Origin: Ligula intestinalis
Taxonomy: Eukaryota; Platyhelminthes; Cestoda; Diphyllobothriidea; Diphyllobothriidae
NCBI GenBank assembly: GCA_036362985.1
Contig: JAYGXS010000006.1
Location: forward strand, 14,656,035-14,720,034
DNA length: 64,000 nt
Direction: 5' to 3'
Shown: positions 23,345-34,738 of the stretch, piece by piece
Numbering within the stretch: the stretch's first letter is position 1
How the letters are laid out: every line of letters begins with the position of its first letter
Notes under the pieces: model-generated
Seen by the model: the letters and a program-made list of their open reading frames with translations, nothing else
Database searches by the model: none
Told to the model about the DNA's origin: nothing
Translations under genes and position numbers: made by a program

Positions 23345-24246
23345 GTAATCATCAGGCCCAACCAATGGCGTTTATTTTTCTACCTTGGCGGCTGGTCTAC
23401 GGTTGCATATCAACGAAATTTAAACATAAAACGTAAAGAGCACCCTGTGCAAGCCGGGTGCCAATTATGTGACTGCGATGATAGTAGAGTACTCCTCGTG
23501 AAGGGTCTTTTCTCGTCGTCCTTGTTAAGACCCTACCTCCTTCCCAGCCAAACTTTTTAAAAATGTTGCTAATGATTTGCTCGATCTTTTAATTACTACT
23601 TTCAGTATAAGCCACAAATTATTTTTAGCGAAGTATAACAGACAATGACTAGGGACCAGATCCAAAAACTTGTAGGGTGGCGACGTAGAGTAAGAGAATA
23701 TGAAGTTAATTGATTTTTAAAATGCCATCATTGTCATTTATTAAAAGGTGCCTTTCAATTGAGGCCTTTAGGAAAATTGATTTCCATCTGTGCTTCAGGA
23801 TACACGACTACCAAACAGGCAAAGCGGTTAGCATAATCGCAAACCGAGTCTTGAGTAGATTGGCCGCGCTTCTGTCAAATCGCACTATATGCTGCGTTGT
23901 CAACCCAATATATTTGGAAAACGGGAATATCCAGTTGCACTTCTGAACGGCCACTCCGTTTTGTCATGCTTTACTAAAAGTATGAATGCATACCTTGGGC
24001 CTTAAATATACAAATTATTATTATACCATCGTGTGGTTCCGTTCGGCGGTGATTTATGCTTACTTATTTACCTTTTTACTTAAATCCAGCCATGGAAGCA
24101 ACCTCCTTTTTCCGGTGCTATTGATTACCACACCTGTCTTCACTCTTCACTTCATTCTGACCAGCGCGTTGCCAATTGCATTTTGAGAGGGGGGGGGGGC
24201 GTTACTGTATTAACGCTTATTTGCCTCGCCCATTTGTGTTTCACAG

Positions 24247-24517
24247 AACTTTGAGGCATTCGCCAACTACCTCTCGGCCGTTGGTCCCACGAATATGCGT
24301 ACCTGTCTTTCAAACTTCCACGTCCTAGCCTGGCTGGCAGGACAGGTGGACCTGCCGTTGAATGCTAGGGCTGGCTCCTTTGATGAACTCCTAAAGGCAG
24401 TGAAGGCTGACGCCTGTTTCGGCGGCAAGTCCGAGGCGCAGAGCTTAGTCGCGCGATGGGCAGCTTCCTCGTCCCAGTGGGCCACCATGCGGACAATGGC
24501 GGACTCTTTGCTTGGAA
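24247..24517 (+). CDS. NPLOC4: NPL4 exon 9: C-terminal helical domain
   Basis: It follows acceptor GTGTTTCACAG and encodes NFEAFANYLSAVGP, CLSNFHVLAWLAGQ and SLVARWAASSSQWATMRTM. The order and spacing match FHxLAxYLSQ, ISDFHLLLFL and LxxTWKxSEQWATIEQL at the end of NPL4. It ends at GTGAGT in phase 1, and exon 10 supplies the two missing bases of a Ser codon. Confidence 0.93.
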
Positions 24518-24554
24518 GTGAGTTTTTTATATATATTCTCGGTGGGGCCGCTTA

Positions 24555-24830
24555 AAATAAATTCCGCCTGCCTAAGGCTGCCTGAAAATAAATTCCGCCC
24601 GCGTAAGGTTAATTTCCGCCAAAAGGGATTGTCTATTATACTTATTGGTCGATCAAGATCAGTAGCCTAAGCAACCGGAGTTTATGTTGGTCGATTTGAT
24701 TGTATTTAGCTCACAAAAACTATTATAAATGGCTTTAATTTGCCTTTCGTTGTTTACTTTCCATTCAATTTAACACGCATTTACACTCCTTAATCCAATA
24801 TGTAACTTTTAACTACAAATATCGTAAGTC
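24555..24830. repeat. Dispersed repeat with short tandem start
   Basis: The unit AAAATAAATTCCGCC is repeated twice in close tandem near 24555-24600. The following stretch with GAGTTTATG and TATAAATGGCTTTAATTTG recurs in diverged form at 55420-55620 (GAGTTTACG, TTTAAATGGCTTTAATTTA). No coding content is evident and the family is unknown. Confidence 0.4.
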
Positions 24831-24933
24831 ACTTGGGCGGGGGGACTTTATTTTTACGGGGCCTCGCAAGACTTTTTTGCCATATTTTCTTACTTGTTTT
24901 CCTGGCAGCATCCATCTTACCTATCAGCCCTCT

Positions 24934-25201
24934 GCCAACAGTAGTGAATATTCGAGTCCCAGTAAGCAGTTCAGAAGACGAAGATGCGATTACTGGAACA
25001 AGAGTTTTATTTGCCTGACGTTTCGGATTCCGTCGGGAATCCTTAGTCATAGGTAATTGTAATCAGGTCTTAGACATGCGCGGATAAGGGGTCTGCGCAT
25101 GTCTCAGACCTGTTTACGATTACCTACGACTAAGGATTCCCGACGGAATCCGAAACGTCAGGCAAATACAACTCTTGTTCCAGTGATTGCATCTTCGTCT
25201 T
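24934..25201. mobile_element. Penelope-derived palindromic miniature element
   Basis: The 13-bp sequence CTATCAGCCCTCT flanks it on both sides (24921-24933 and 25202-25214), a target-site duplication. Inside are two inverted copies of a Penelope terminal sequence: arms about 24973-25081 and 25093-25202, separated by about 11 bp. Each arm carries CCGTCGGGAATCC or its complement, GAAACGTCAGGCAAATA and CTTGTTCCAG. No coding part remains. It lies in the last NPL4 intron. Confidence 0.75.
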
Positions 25202-26044
25202 CTATCAGCCCTCTATCGTGTCTCTTTTCCTCGCTCGTAGACCTCGACTTTTGTTCATTTTGGAAGAAATACCGAGCTAATAAACACAGCGGATAAAGAT
25301 TCTTCCTAGTCCCTCCGATCCGACAGCATTTTTCTTCCAAGTAGGTATTTGTTAGCATTCCTTTGAGTGTGAGTAGGGCACTTTACTAAACCACGGGAGG
25401 TTTCTGCAACTTAGTGAGACTTGAATTCCAGCAGACTCAAAAAGAACACACGTTATGGGTGCATTTTCCTGCGATTTAGTCTCTGGTGAATTACTCATCG
25501 GAAGAGATCTGCTTTGCGTGAGGAACATCTCAGAAGCCACAGAACAGATACGCAGGCGTCGGTGACACATCTCAACCTTCACGTCGCGTCAACCACTGCA
25601 TCCAGTTAGATCACTGACTGATTTACAGACTGATGTATAATCGGCTAGCGCTTGGAAGATAGAAAGCGTGAGATGGACACCGGAGAATCCGCCAATGGAA
25701 GCGAAGCGACCTCTTCCAGGAATTAGTTGCCGCATTCAATTAATGCACGCAATTACTATCCGCCTCCGTATCCTGTTCTGGGATCCTGTCTGGGCAAAAT
25801 TATTAGCTACGCGGGTGACCAGCAATCAGGATGACAGCGGGCCAAATTGTCGAGTAATCGTCACACCAAAAATCGACAACGGTGATGGACTCAAGGCGAT
25901 TAACTACTGGGTTACTAACCGACAAATAATTACTACCTTGATGTTGAACACGTGGACTGCTAATTATTGTAGGCATGTGGTCGCCTGGCTACCTTGCGTA
26001 CCTTAAATCTCTACTACCGTTTTCTGCGACAGCCTGGTGATGGG

Positions 26045-26105
26045 TTTAAGTGAGAATTCGAAACGTCAGACCAACAAACTTCTTATTCCAGAAATCGAAT
26101 CTTGT
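26045..26105 (+). repeat. Penelope-like terminal fragment
   Basis: TCGAAACGTCAGACCAACAA followed by CTTCTTATTCCAGAAATCGA matches the 3'-terminal sequence of the Penelope-like copies in this window (GAAACGTCAGGC, TTCCAGTGATCG). It is only a short remnant. Confidence 0.5.
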
Positions 26106-26384
26106 AAACTAACGTATAATCAGTTTTTCACACTTAAGTCTATCAAAAAGTCTCAAGAGTCATGGCTTGGAAGGTTTCCAACTGGCGCGATAACCCGGTC
26201 CTCCTCAGGACCGAGGCAGGTTATATTGGTTCCTTGATAGTATAGTCCCTGTGACCTTCTCACTGATGTGCGATCCGAGACGATCTTATAGGGGCCTGCT
26301 ACATTTATCGGTGGCGAGTGGTGTGGGGCAAGCATAGGCCAGCTATTTAACTTTGTCAGCCACTGAGTCCACGCCAACCTCAAG

Positions 26385-28250
26385 TTGTCTCGACACTGTC
26401 TTACCATCGAAGTAATGTGGATGAAGGAAGAAAGGAAGTGTGGCGGAGGATGCGCTCACTCGAAATCAGCTTCAAATCCTGGTAACTTCCACCAGTTCTA
26501 TTACCTATTGCGCAAGGCAGCTGGCAAACAAAAACCGTCTTGTACCACCGTTCGGGATAACTCTGGTCAAATGATAGCTGATATGGCTGGCAAAATCGAT
26601 CGATGGCGAGAGCACTTCAGTGAGCTACTGGATCCGCCTATATTTTCACCTGCAAACCCACAGCTATCAACTAAAACCCCATACGATATTGACTGCGAGC
26701 GACCTAGGAGAGCTGAATGGGAAACGGCACTGCGAAGACTGAAAGGTCGGAAGGCTTCGGGTGAGGTTAGTCTCCCAGCAGAAGTCTACGAGACTGGGTG
26801 TTCTGCTTTAACAGACTCACTGCATCGAGTATACTTGACTATATGGACTACAGAAGCCATCCCCGCTGAATGGTCACTGTCCATTATCTTGCCGATACCG
26901 AAGCGCGGTGACTTGTCCACTTGTTCAAATTACCGCGGCATGAGTCTCGTAGATATAGCCGCCAAATTGTTTGCGACCATCCTCCACCGTAGATTTTCGA
27001 CTGAGTACAATCTTCGCACTCGTCCTAACCAAGAAGGATTTCGTCCAGGTAGAGGATGTGTTGACCAAATCTTCATTCTACTCCGCATACTGGAACACAG
27101 AAACCAGAATCAACAGGTCAACACTGCTTGCTTAATTGACTTCAAAACTGCCTTTGATTCCATCGACAAGGAAGCCTTATGGCAAATCTTGCTTGCTGAT
27201 GGTCTCCCAATTAATTTGCTCAATCTGATCAAAGCCTGCTATAGCTCAACATCAGCCTGAGTAAGAGACCTTGGTGAAGATACAAACTCTTTCCCACCGA
27301 CTTGTGGAGTTCGATAAGGATACCCTCTTTCCCCGGTTCTCTTCAACTTCTTCATCGACTGAGTGATGCATAAATCAATTCTACCTGACAATGGATGTGA
27401 AATTAGTCCTGAATTCAGAATAGCTGACCTGGCATATGTCGATGACATTGTCATACTTGGTAAAACCCCTCAGTCACTACAGCCACCGCTAGACCGAATC
27501 ACCAGCTTCGCTGCAACTGTTGGTCTGACGAGTAATCTACGCAAGACAAAGCTCCTGACTACGTATCTGGGCACAGCACAACCACTGTTCATCAGCGGTC
27601 AACCCAGCGAAGAAGTAAGCTGCCTCCGCTATTTTCGCTGGAATATGCTAGCCAACGGACAGGCCAAAGATGAAATCAAGAACCAAATCGGGAAGGCTAG
27701 AAACGCATTTAGGCTGCTAGCCAGACCACTCTGGTCTTGCTCAGACATCGGCTTACGTACTAAGCTGCTGAGATACAAAGCAGCAATCAGACCGATGTTA
27801 GTATATTCCCGCGAAACATGGCAAGTGAGAAAGGCAGACATCCTATCGCTCGAAGTCTTTGGCCGTTGGTGCCTTCGACGCCTCTTAAGAGTCTTCTGGC
27901 AGGATAGAATTTCCAATGCCGAGATATATCGCAGATGTTTCAAACTACCAAGTCTAGCATCATACATCAAGCATCGCCGATTTCAATGGTTTGGGCACGT
28001 CCTGCGCAAGCCATCGATGGACCTCGGCACATTGGTCGCGAACCCTTCTCGTAGTGCACATTGGAGATACTGACATGGCGGTCAACTAAAGTCATGGCTC
28101 AACACCGTCAAATCTGAAGTTGAGTGGATGTCTTGCGACACTGGAACAACTAATGGGTCAACATTTGCAAGTAGCTCACTTCCGATCGCCACCAATGGGC
28201 CGCCGTTATCCATGAAGCCGATTCATCCAACAACATGAGCTAATCGGATC
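26385..28250 (+). pseudogene. RTE-like LINE reverse transcriptase, decayed
   Basis: The sequence encodes the reverse transcriptase of an RTE-clade LINE in pieces. 26385-27260 carries the fingers and palm: ILPIPKRGDLSTCSNYRG, MSLVDIAAKLFATILHRR, NQEGFRPGRGCVDQIF and IDFKTAFDSIDKEALWQIL. After stop and frame changes near 27250-27370, 27363-28073 carries the YVDD catalytic box (LAYVDDIVILGK), the thumb and the RTE-typical end FQWFGHVLRKPSMDLGTLV. The endonuclease is missing. It is inserted in the last NPL4 intron in the same direction as the gene. Confidence 0.85.
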
Positions 28251-29901
28251 AAGTAAGCACAAGTAATCGGTAAGGCGCATAGTGCATACTGTACCTTGTC
28301 ACGATCGAACTGCCAGGTTTTTATGTGCCAAAACTCGCAAGCGTCAAACTTCGCGGACCATCAACTCAGGCATATACTCTCTTCCATCGTGTTTCGCTGT
28401 CAACAGACGTTCTTATGACTCACCGCACTATCAACGCGACACTTCCTCCTCCCGGATCGGGAACTGTATCCGCTAGCGCTAACACGACCACGGCAATGGC
28501 GATCCTTCTCATCCGCAGCGAGATCACTCGTAAATTTTGGTCTGGGAAGGCATCTTGACGCAGACAATCAAATCGACAGTGGACTCACAGTCCGGATCTT
28601 TAAAGCTAAGTATATCTGAGATACTACAGCTCAGTCTAGAATCGCCATGGTGTCTTCAACATGAAAATGAATATGCAGGGTTGTCTTTCTTATTGCATCG
28701 CTATGGTGTCTTCGAAGTATATTAAATGTAACATAACAGGAGTGGGCATTGAACATGCAGCTGCTGAAAACAGCTGGTGTGTTAAGCATCTATGTTATGC
28801 CAAAACAGATAAAATTACCATAGAGGATGACTGGTAGATGCATGTGGAAACGTCTCCTTTACGGTAAGTCGCTGCAGGCATTCGCCGAGAGGGTGATTCT
28901 ACGAAAACACACTGAGATTTTCGCTGAAATGCCTCCAGATTATCCAAGTGATTTGGGTAATGATTGGGTAAAACTGACAGGTAAAGCGAACAGCCATCAG
29001 AATTGGAGTCGCTATATCTGAAACCTACTGACTATAGGTAGCCAAGTTGAAGCAATAGGCACTCGAGCATGAAATATAGCTGCTCAGCGCCGTCGATGCC
29101 TAAACATCTAAAAGTGTTTGCACTGCCAGTGTTCGTTCAAGGCCTTGTTAGACCCCTTCAGGACCACTGCATTGTCGACGATACCAATCCACCCACCACC
29201 ACCAGCAATGTAGAAACCACGTTAAAGTTCCGGCATCGAAAGCACACATTACGATCATTTACCGGCTCGTTGGTAATCTGTGAACCTGTTACTATTCAAA
29301 ACTTGGCATATCTCACCTGCCCATGCCGTACTCGTACGTCCAGCCACTGCATAAGCAGGCACTAACGCGAACCTGCACTCATTTATCGACCATGTTGTTA
29401 AGACTTACTGGCAGGTGGACTGTAATGAGTAGGAGTGTGCCGGTATAACATATGATATGGGGGGAGCTTTACACTTAGGAGGAATCACTCTTCGTGGCAA
29501 ATGAGTGCATTCTTCACTATGGTAAACCAGAAGTAATCACTACGTACAGTCAGTCGCGGTTCAAAAAGTTCCCAGTTAACGGGACACCTCTTAATGTAGC
29601 CTCCAGCATGCTCCTATTTAAATGGTATCCGAGACTCCCTACAAGTGTTATGTGTGGTACGCGTAGACGGGTCGTTCATCCTTGTTGGCCATGACGTTAA
29701 TAGTCATCTCGTGCTATCTTTGTTCTGTCTTAGCCATTGGAACAAGGTGGTTGTGGGAAAAGAGCCTGACCTTTTTGCAATGCAATTATGTTTCAGTCAC
29801 AGCTGCACCCCTGTCGTGGACCTCGTTGCTCGCAGTGGCAAAGTACACTGTGCGCTTGTAGCTATCATTAATATACGTTATTTTCTGTGTCTTCTTATCA
29901 G
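28251..29901 (+). other. End of last NPL4 intron
   Basis: No gene or well-preserved mobile element is recognised. Open stretches at 28282-28558 and 29069-29365 may be further tail sequence of the LINE upstream, but no domain is visible. Confidence 0.4.
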
Positions 29902-30083
29902 GTGGAAGCCCACAACCGGCGATTAACAGCTCGAAAACCTTTAGAGATGCAGCCGCTAGTAATCTATCTGATACACCGGAGATGGAGAGTGAAGCGAACT
30001 TCTGGGCCTGTGCACACTGCACCTTCCACAACAAACTCAGCAGCGGGGAGTGCGAAATGTGTAGCTTACCACGCAGTGCATAA
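29902..30083 (+). CDS. NPLOC4: NPL4 last exon: RanBP2-type (NZF) zinc finger
   Basis: It follows acceptor TCTTCTTATCAG and the first two bases complete the Ser codon from exon 9. After a Ser/Asn/Asp-rich linker it encodes FWACAHCTFHNKLSSGECEM and ends CSLPRSA. This is the C-terminal NZF of NPL4 with all four Cys ligands (CxxC, CxxC) and the ubiquitin-binding Thr-Phe and Met positions. TAA at 30081-30083 ends the protein. Confidence 0.95.
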
Positions 30084-30270
30084 ATCCGTGCTGCCTGAAT
30101 GCCAACAGCATATGAACACCTCCCCTCACCCCCGCTCCTGTGACGTCTCTCCCTCAACCTTCTGTCAAGTGTTTCTCTACTTACCGTTGGGTCTCTTAAA
30201 AAAGCTTCATTTTTGTGCATTCGTTCCATCCGTCTTCATCAGTTTTTTTCTGTTTTGTATAATGAAAAGA

Positions 30271-30276
30271 AATAAA
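30271..30276 (+). promoter_or_regulatory. NPL4 polyadenylation signal
   Basis: AATAAA lies 188 bp downstream of the NPL4 stop codon, the first canonical signal after it, before the convergent PGAM5 gene. The assignment is by position only. Confidence 0.5.
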
Positions 30277-31010
30277 AGCGATCGAGACTATTTCCTTTTT
30301 ATCCTAGGGATTCGTGATTAGGTTGTTTTTATTAGTCGCCGGGACTGTTTCATTTGACGAAGGTCTGATGTTTCAGGACTGGGCACTTTCCGTTTCCATG
30401 TGTAAGGTAGTTAGCTTGACCAGCTTTTTGAGGTTCAACGTTCTAGACAGGCAGTAGACCTATGGAGTTGAACCAGCAACAGTTGGCATTCCTTTGCAAA
30501 ATACTGGCTATTAGGGGACCAGGAAATTTTTTAGGACTCACTTATATACACCGGTTCGCTTCGACAGCGCGAAATTAGAGGAGTGTTCAACGAGAACAAA
30601 ACAAATAAGCGGTCATTTAGTCGTCAGAGCGCTAGAAAGTATCACCTGGGGATCTGTATTCTTAACGACAGCGGGTATCGGCCCGATGGGTGGTGACGTT
30701 TCTTACAGATGCAGTCTGTGAATTGAATTCGTAGGATTCTAGATGAGCATGACTTATCTGTTGGACTTGCTTATATACCCCTTACTCTCTTCCCCTCCCG
30801 GCAGGATACGGAAATAGGAACGCCCCTACGTAGTGAAATTGGCCTTGCGGGAAATACCTCTAAGGACCTGCAATCCCGTATGCTCACCTTCATGTTAACT
30901 CGAACTTTAATTTGCCTGGAGTTTTGAGCAAAGCCGCCCGTTTTAGTCAGTGAACTTGTTAATACAAATTGAGCCGCAATTTTCTCCTCTATTCGCACGT
31001 AAATGTTCCT

Positions 31011-31027
31011 ATATATATATATATATA
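31011..31027. repeat. AT microsatellite
   Basis: A short run of alternating A and T between the two convergent genes. Confidence 0.8.
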
Positions 31028-31257
31028 CATCGGTTGGCCTACTTCGCCCAGTATAAACCGTTTTTTAAACCTCTTTGTTTATTTGCAGTACAATTAGATC
31101 ATGAGTGCACGACGCTAGCGCTGTTTTGAAAGCAGTCAACTTTGCCCTATATTTGACGACTTTCTCCAGGATATTTAACCAAGATGTCGAAAATTGCAGT
31201 CATTGGCGATTATGAATTACTTCTGATTTCCCAGTCTTGTGAGTTTATGCGCCTAAT

Positions 31258-31263
31258 TTTATT
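31258..31263 (-). promoter_or_regulatory. PGAM5 polyadenylation signal
   Basis: TTTATT on the plus strand reads AATAAA on the minus strand, about 125 bp beyond the PGAM5 stop codon. The assignment is by position only. Confidence 0.45.
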
Positions 31264-31384
31264 CGTTTTGTACAGAGGACGTTTTTGCCTAAAATTTTGG
31301 AATCATATTTTCAAAATAAGGCGTATCTCTCTTGCTCAGGACATTCTCCCTGCCAGTTTATCGGTTGGAATGCGTTGTCGCCAG

Positions 31385-31842
31385 TCAGCGAGTTTGCAGT
31401 TCGGGTGGGAGATGGCCGTCGTCGCCAATACGCAAAGCAGTGACAGTGCGTTCGACCTCGCCTGTCCCCTCCGGAGGAACGACCTGTTGAAGTAGCAGTT
31501 CGGTTAAACTGCCGTGAGGCAGACTAATGCGCAACCAGGCTTCCGGTGGCACTTGGAGAGCACGACACAGCCAGTATCTGAAGACATTCGCGTGACCTAC
31601 AAAGAGGATGATCTCGGCGGGTTGGTTTCGGAGGGTACGTGAACAGACGCAACGGTGGGGGTCCAGGCCGAGTGGCTTACAGACGGCGCAAGCATCGGGT
31701 CCATCCATGGCGACGGCTCCGTCCGGGCTGAGGGCACGAGTATGCACGTGGTAGGTGAAGCTGGACTGGATGCGATTCTGGTGGCTGATATGTTCGGCCT
31801 TTTCTGTCCCACTGAGGGACTGGATGCGCTTTCGGCGGGAAC
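31385..31842 (-). CDS. PGAM5: PGAM5 exon 4: C-terminal phosphatase half
   Basis: The acceptor is TATTTCACTCAAG on the minus strand. The first two bases complete an Arg codon from exon 3, followed by SRRKRIQSLSGTEKA and HQNRIQSSFTYHVHTRA. EIILFVGHANVFRYWLCRAL, PPEAWLRISLPHGSLTELL and a final DDGHLPPELQTR follow, matching the family end (CHANVIRYxVCRALQFPPEGWLRxSLxNGSI, GDTGFMPPDKLTR). Between these blocks lies an insertion of about 36 residues with CAVC and HRCVC. The stop codon TGA is at 31387-31385. Confidence 0.9.
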
Positions 31843-32940
31843 CTTGAGTGAAATAAATAGGTGCAAAACACCATTATAACTGTTGCCGGACATTGGGGAA
31901 GTGCAGGGCAAAAGAAAGGAGTAAATAGCAGTAGTTGGCATGTGGTAAATGCCTATAAATAGAAGAATAGAATGGTTCAGTGAAGCTGCGAAGCTGAAGA
32001 ACTTGTGCAGCTAGGAAAATTACGCGGTCAGTCTTATCCATTCTGTAACTTGAAGATCAGCTGACTGGCCTACAGTTACTCGTTCAGATTTGGTGTTCAA
32101 TAAGAGCATGCGTCATCGTTCAAGGCGTAAAATTGTGAAACGGCGTAATAGCTTAGTGTTCTTGTTACCTGCAGACATGAGGGAACCAAGGCAATTTCAT
32201 TGGACGAATTATGTCTGGTTTGTTTTCCATCGCCAGTCAGACATGTTCCAGCCTCATGCCTGCAAACTTTGAGATTTGAAAGCCTGATCCACTCTCTGTC
32301 AACTAAATCATGATGACATGTCCTGACGGTCAGGAGTGTGGGTATAAGGACGTCAGATAATTTGCAAATGATCATTTCAGTTATTCTTGTCTCTGTCAGG
32401 AATACTGTTCAACTATGGATTGCTCGTTGTTGTTTAACAGTCCTTGAGTTAGAGGCTAAGGGCGCGGGGAGCAGGAAGACGCCTTGAGACCGACGGCCGT
32501 TTTTTCAACAATCTGCCATGTAAACATTAAGCCCGTTACATGATACGCTATATTAACAACACAGATACTAGCTAAAAGTCCGGACACGTGTTTCGCCGAT
32601 AGGCTGCCGCTGCATAGTACAGCTGCGAGGGGTTCACCTCAGCAGTGATTCCCCTAAGGAGGAAATTAAAAAGCCACACGTTAAATGAATATCACACAGT
32701 CATCTCACTATGACTGATGAAAGTCGATTTAAATATGCAGATCAGCTTTCAGTTTACGCTTATTAACTTTTAAATAGACTGACTCACTCCAAGTAAGCGA
32801 TCAATTTCTGAGGAATTTAAAAATCAACAATGAGAAGCAGTGCTAGATATAAAACATGATCCATGTGCACCACAGAGAAGACAATTTTGAATTCATTCAT
32901 CTAAAACATAAACTATACGTTTTGGAGGATTCTTCTAGCA

Positions 32941-33411
32941 AGCTAAATGCTTCTTATGCAAAAACGACATCCCACACTCCAAGAAATGGGGCGGTCTGCT
33001 TTTACTCAATTGTGCCGATGACTAATCGTGCCGGCGAATTCGAAAGATGTGTCACATGTTCGTGGTAGTTATCCCAGCGAACTTAATGTTTTAAAAGATA
33101 ATATCTGGTCTTAACAATCTCAGATGAATGTCAGCGCGATGTGTGATAAAACTCCTGCTTAACTAAACCACGAAACGGCTAGCCGTTAGCTGCCCGCTTT
33201 TGGCGGTTGTCAGCCCTGCTGCCCATTCATGTCACCCTTACCTGTACGCACATTTGACAATTTCCACCAACACCGTGACATAAATCGGCATTTCCATCTT
33301 CGCTGATTGGTCGCAACTCAACGAAGTTTAAGCGGATGCATTTCAGCGTTGATATTTGCTTGCTGAGAGCGCTAGCTGCATCTGCTTGGGGTGATGCGTA
33401 TAAACTATCGA
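32941..33411. repeat. Outer left arm of large palindrome
   Basis: This arm is the complement of 34267-34738 with very few differences by eye, for example ACGGCTAGCCGTTAGCTGCC against its complement near 34485. The match starts at AGCTAAATGCTTCT and ends exactly where the pogo-like element begins. It is not found around the other copy of that element at 12080. Confidence 0.8.
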
Positions 33412-34266
33412 CAGTAGACGCCACAGATCACGCAACATTTCGACATAGGCGAAAGATTGATACTCTTTCGCTAACTGTTATTGACTAAGGTTCTGATACT
33501 GATTATCGTGTAGTCTATTCTGAAGTTTATTCCGTCATGATAGGATGCGGGCTTTTTAGCGAGCTTCTTTCTGACTACCAGCAAAAAGTATATATTGTAA
33601 GGACTGGCTACTTAAGTAGTATGCCTTTTATCATCGATTTTGACTGCCTTTATAAATTCAAATATATTTAATCGAAAACATGCACGAAAAAATTATTTCT
33701 TGTGCTTGTTTGCTAAAAATTACGCTTTCTTTAAATTTTATACTCAAAGAAAGGATAGTTTTCGCTTTCAAAAAAGTTGCTAAATTGCAGAATAATTTTC
33801 TAACATAGTGCCTGCAACACTCGAATTTAAGGTTTAAAGACTGCGCACAGTGTAAATCCTGCTTAAGGAAAAGTACGTTTTCGCCTAGAGTTTTAGGAAG
33901 AAGTCACACAGTTGTCATAAAATATTGAAATAGATGTAGAACATATTTTATGTAGCATAGGCAGCATTAATAATTTAAAGCGTAATTTTCTATCAAACAA
34001 GTACAAGAAATAATTTTTTCGTGCATGTTTTCGATTAAATATATTTGAATTTATAAAGGTTATTAAGTAACCAGTTTTTACAATAGATACGTTTTTCTAG
34101 TGGTCAGAACGAAGCTCCTTAAAAAGCCCGCATCCTATCATGACGGAATAAACTTCAGAATCGACTACACGATAATCAGCATCACAACTTTAGTCAATAC
34201 CGATTACCGAATGAGTATCAATCTTTCGCATATGTCGGAATGTTGCATGATCTTTGGCGTCTACTG
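33412..34266. mobile_element. Palindromic pogo-like element, second copy
   Basis: It begins CAGTAGACGCCACAGATCAC and ends with the complement-like CTTTGGCGTCTACTG. It shares long internal stretches with 12080-13072, including GAAAACATGCACGAAAAAAT-type and GATAGGATGCGGGC segments. The two internal arms pair but have clearly more mismatches than the flanking outer arms. Flanks are TCGA on both sides rather than TA. No coding sequence is present. Confidence 0.75.
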
Positions 34267-34738
34267 TCGATAGTTTATAGGCATCACCCCAAGCAGATGC
34301 AGCCAGCGCTCTCAGCAAGCAAATGTCAACGCTGAAATGCATCCGCTTAAACTTCGTTGAGTTGCGACCAATCAGCGAAGATGGAAATGCCGATTTATGT
34401 CACGGTGTTGGTGGAAATTGTCAAAGGTGCGTACAGGTAAGGGTGACATGAATGGGCAGCAGGGCTGACAACCGCCAAAAACGGGCAGCTAACGGCTAGC
34501 CGTTTCGTGGTTTAGTTAAGCAGGAGTTTTATCACACATCGCGCTGACATTCATCTGAAATTGTTAAGACCAGATATTATCTTTTAAAACATTAAGTTCA
34601 TTGGGATAACTACCACGAACATGTGACACATCTTTCGAATTCACCGGCACGATTAGTCATCTGCACAATTCAGTAAAAGCAGACCGCCTCATTTCTTGGA
34701 GTGTGGGATGTCATTTTTGCATTAGAAGCATTTAGCCG
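34267..34738. repeat. Outer right arm of large palindrome
   Basis: Complement of 32941-33411, ending at GCATTTAGC just before the LINE. Together with the inner element it makes a palindrome of about 1.8 kb. Confidence 0.8.

Larger units (their letters stand above)
7971..30083 (+). other. NPLOC4: NPL4 (NPLOC4) gene locus, spliced, about 22 kb
   Basis: Protein family: NPL4, the partner of UFD1 that docks polyubiquitylated substrates on the p97/VCP ATPase for ER-associated and chromatin-associated degradation. Ten exons on the plus strand carry, in order, the N-terminal UBX-like domain, the NPL4 zinc-finger region, the MPN-like domain, the C-terminal domain and a C-terminal RanBP2-type (NZF) zinc finger. 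All visible joins keep phase, giving about 585 residues. One conserved block of roughly 50 residues in the MPN-like domain is missing between exons 6 and 7, so the full protein should be about 635 residues, close to the roughly 600 typical of the family. Introns are large and filled with mobile elements. The stop is TAA and an AATAAA lies 188 bp downstream. Confidence 0.93.
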
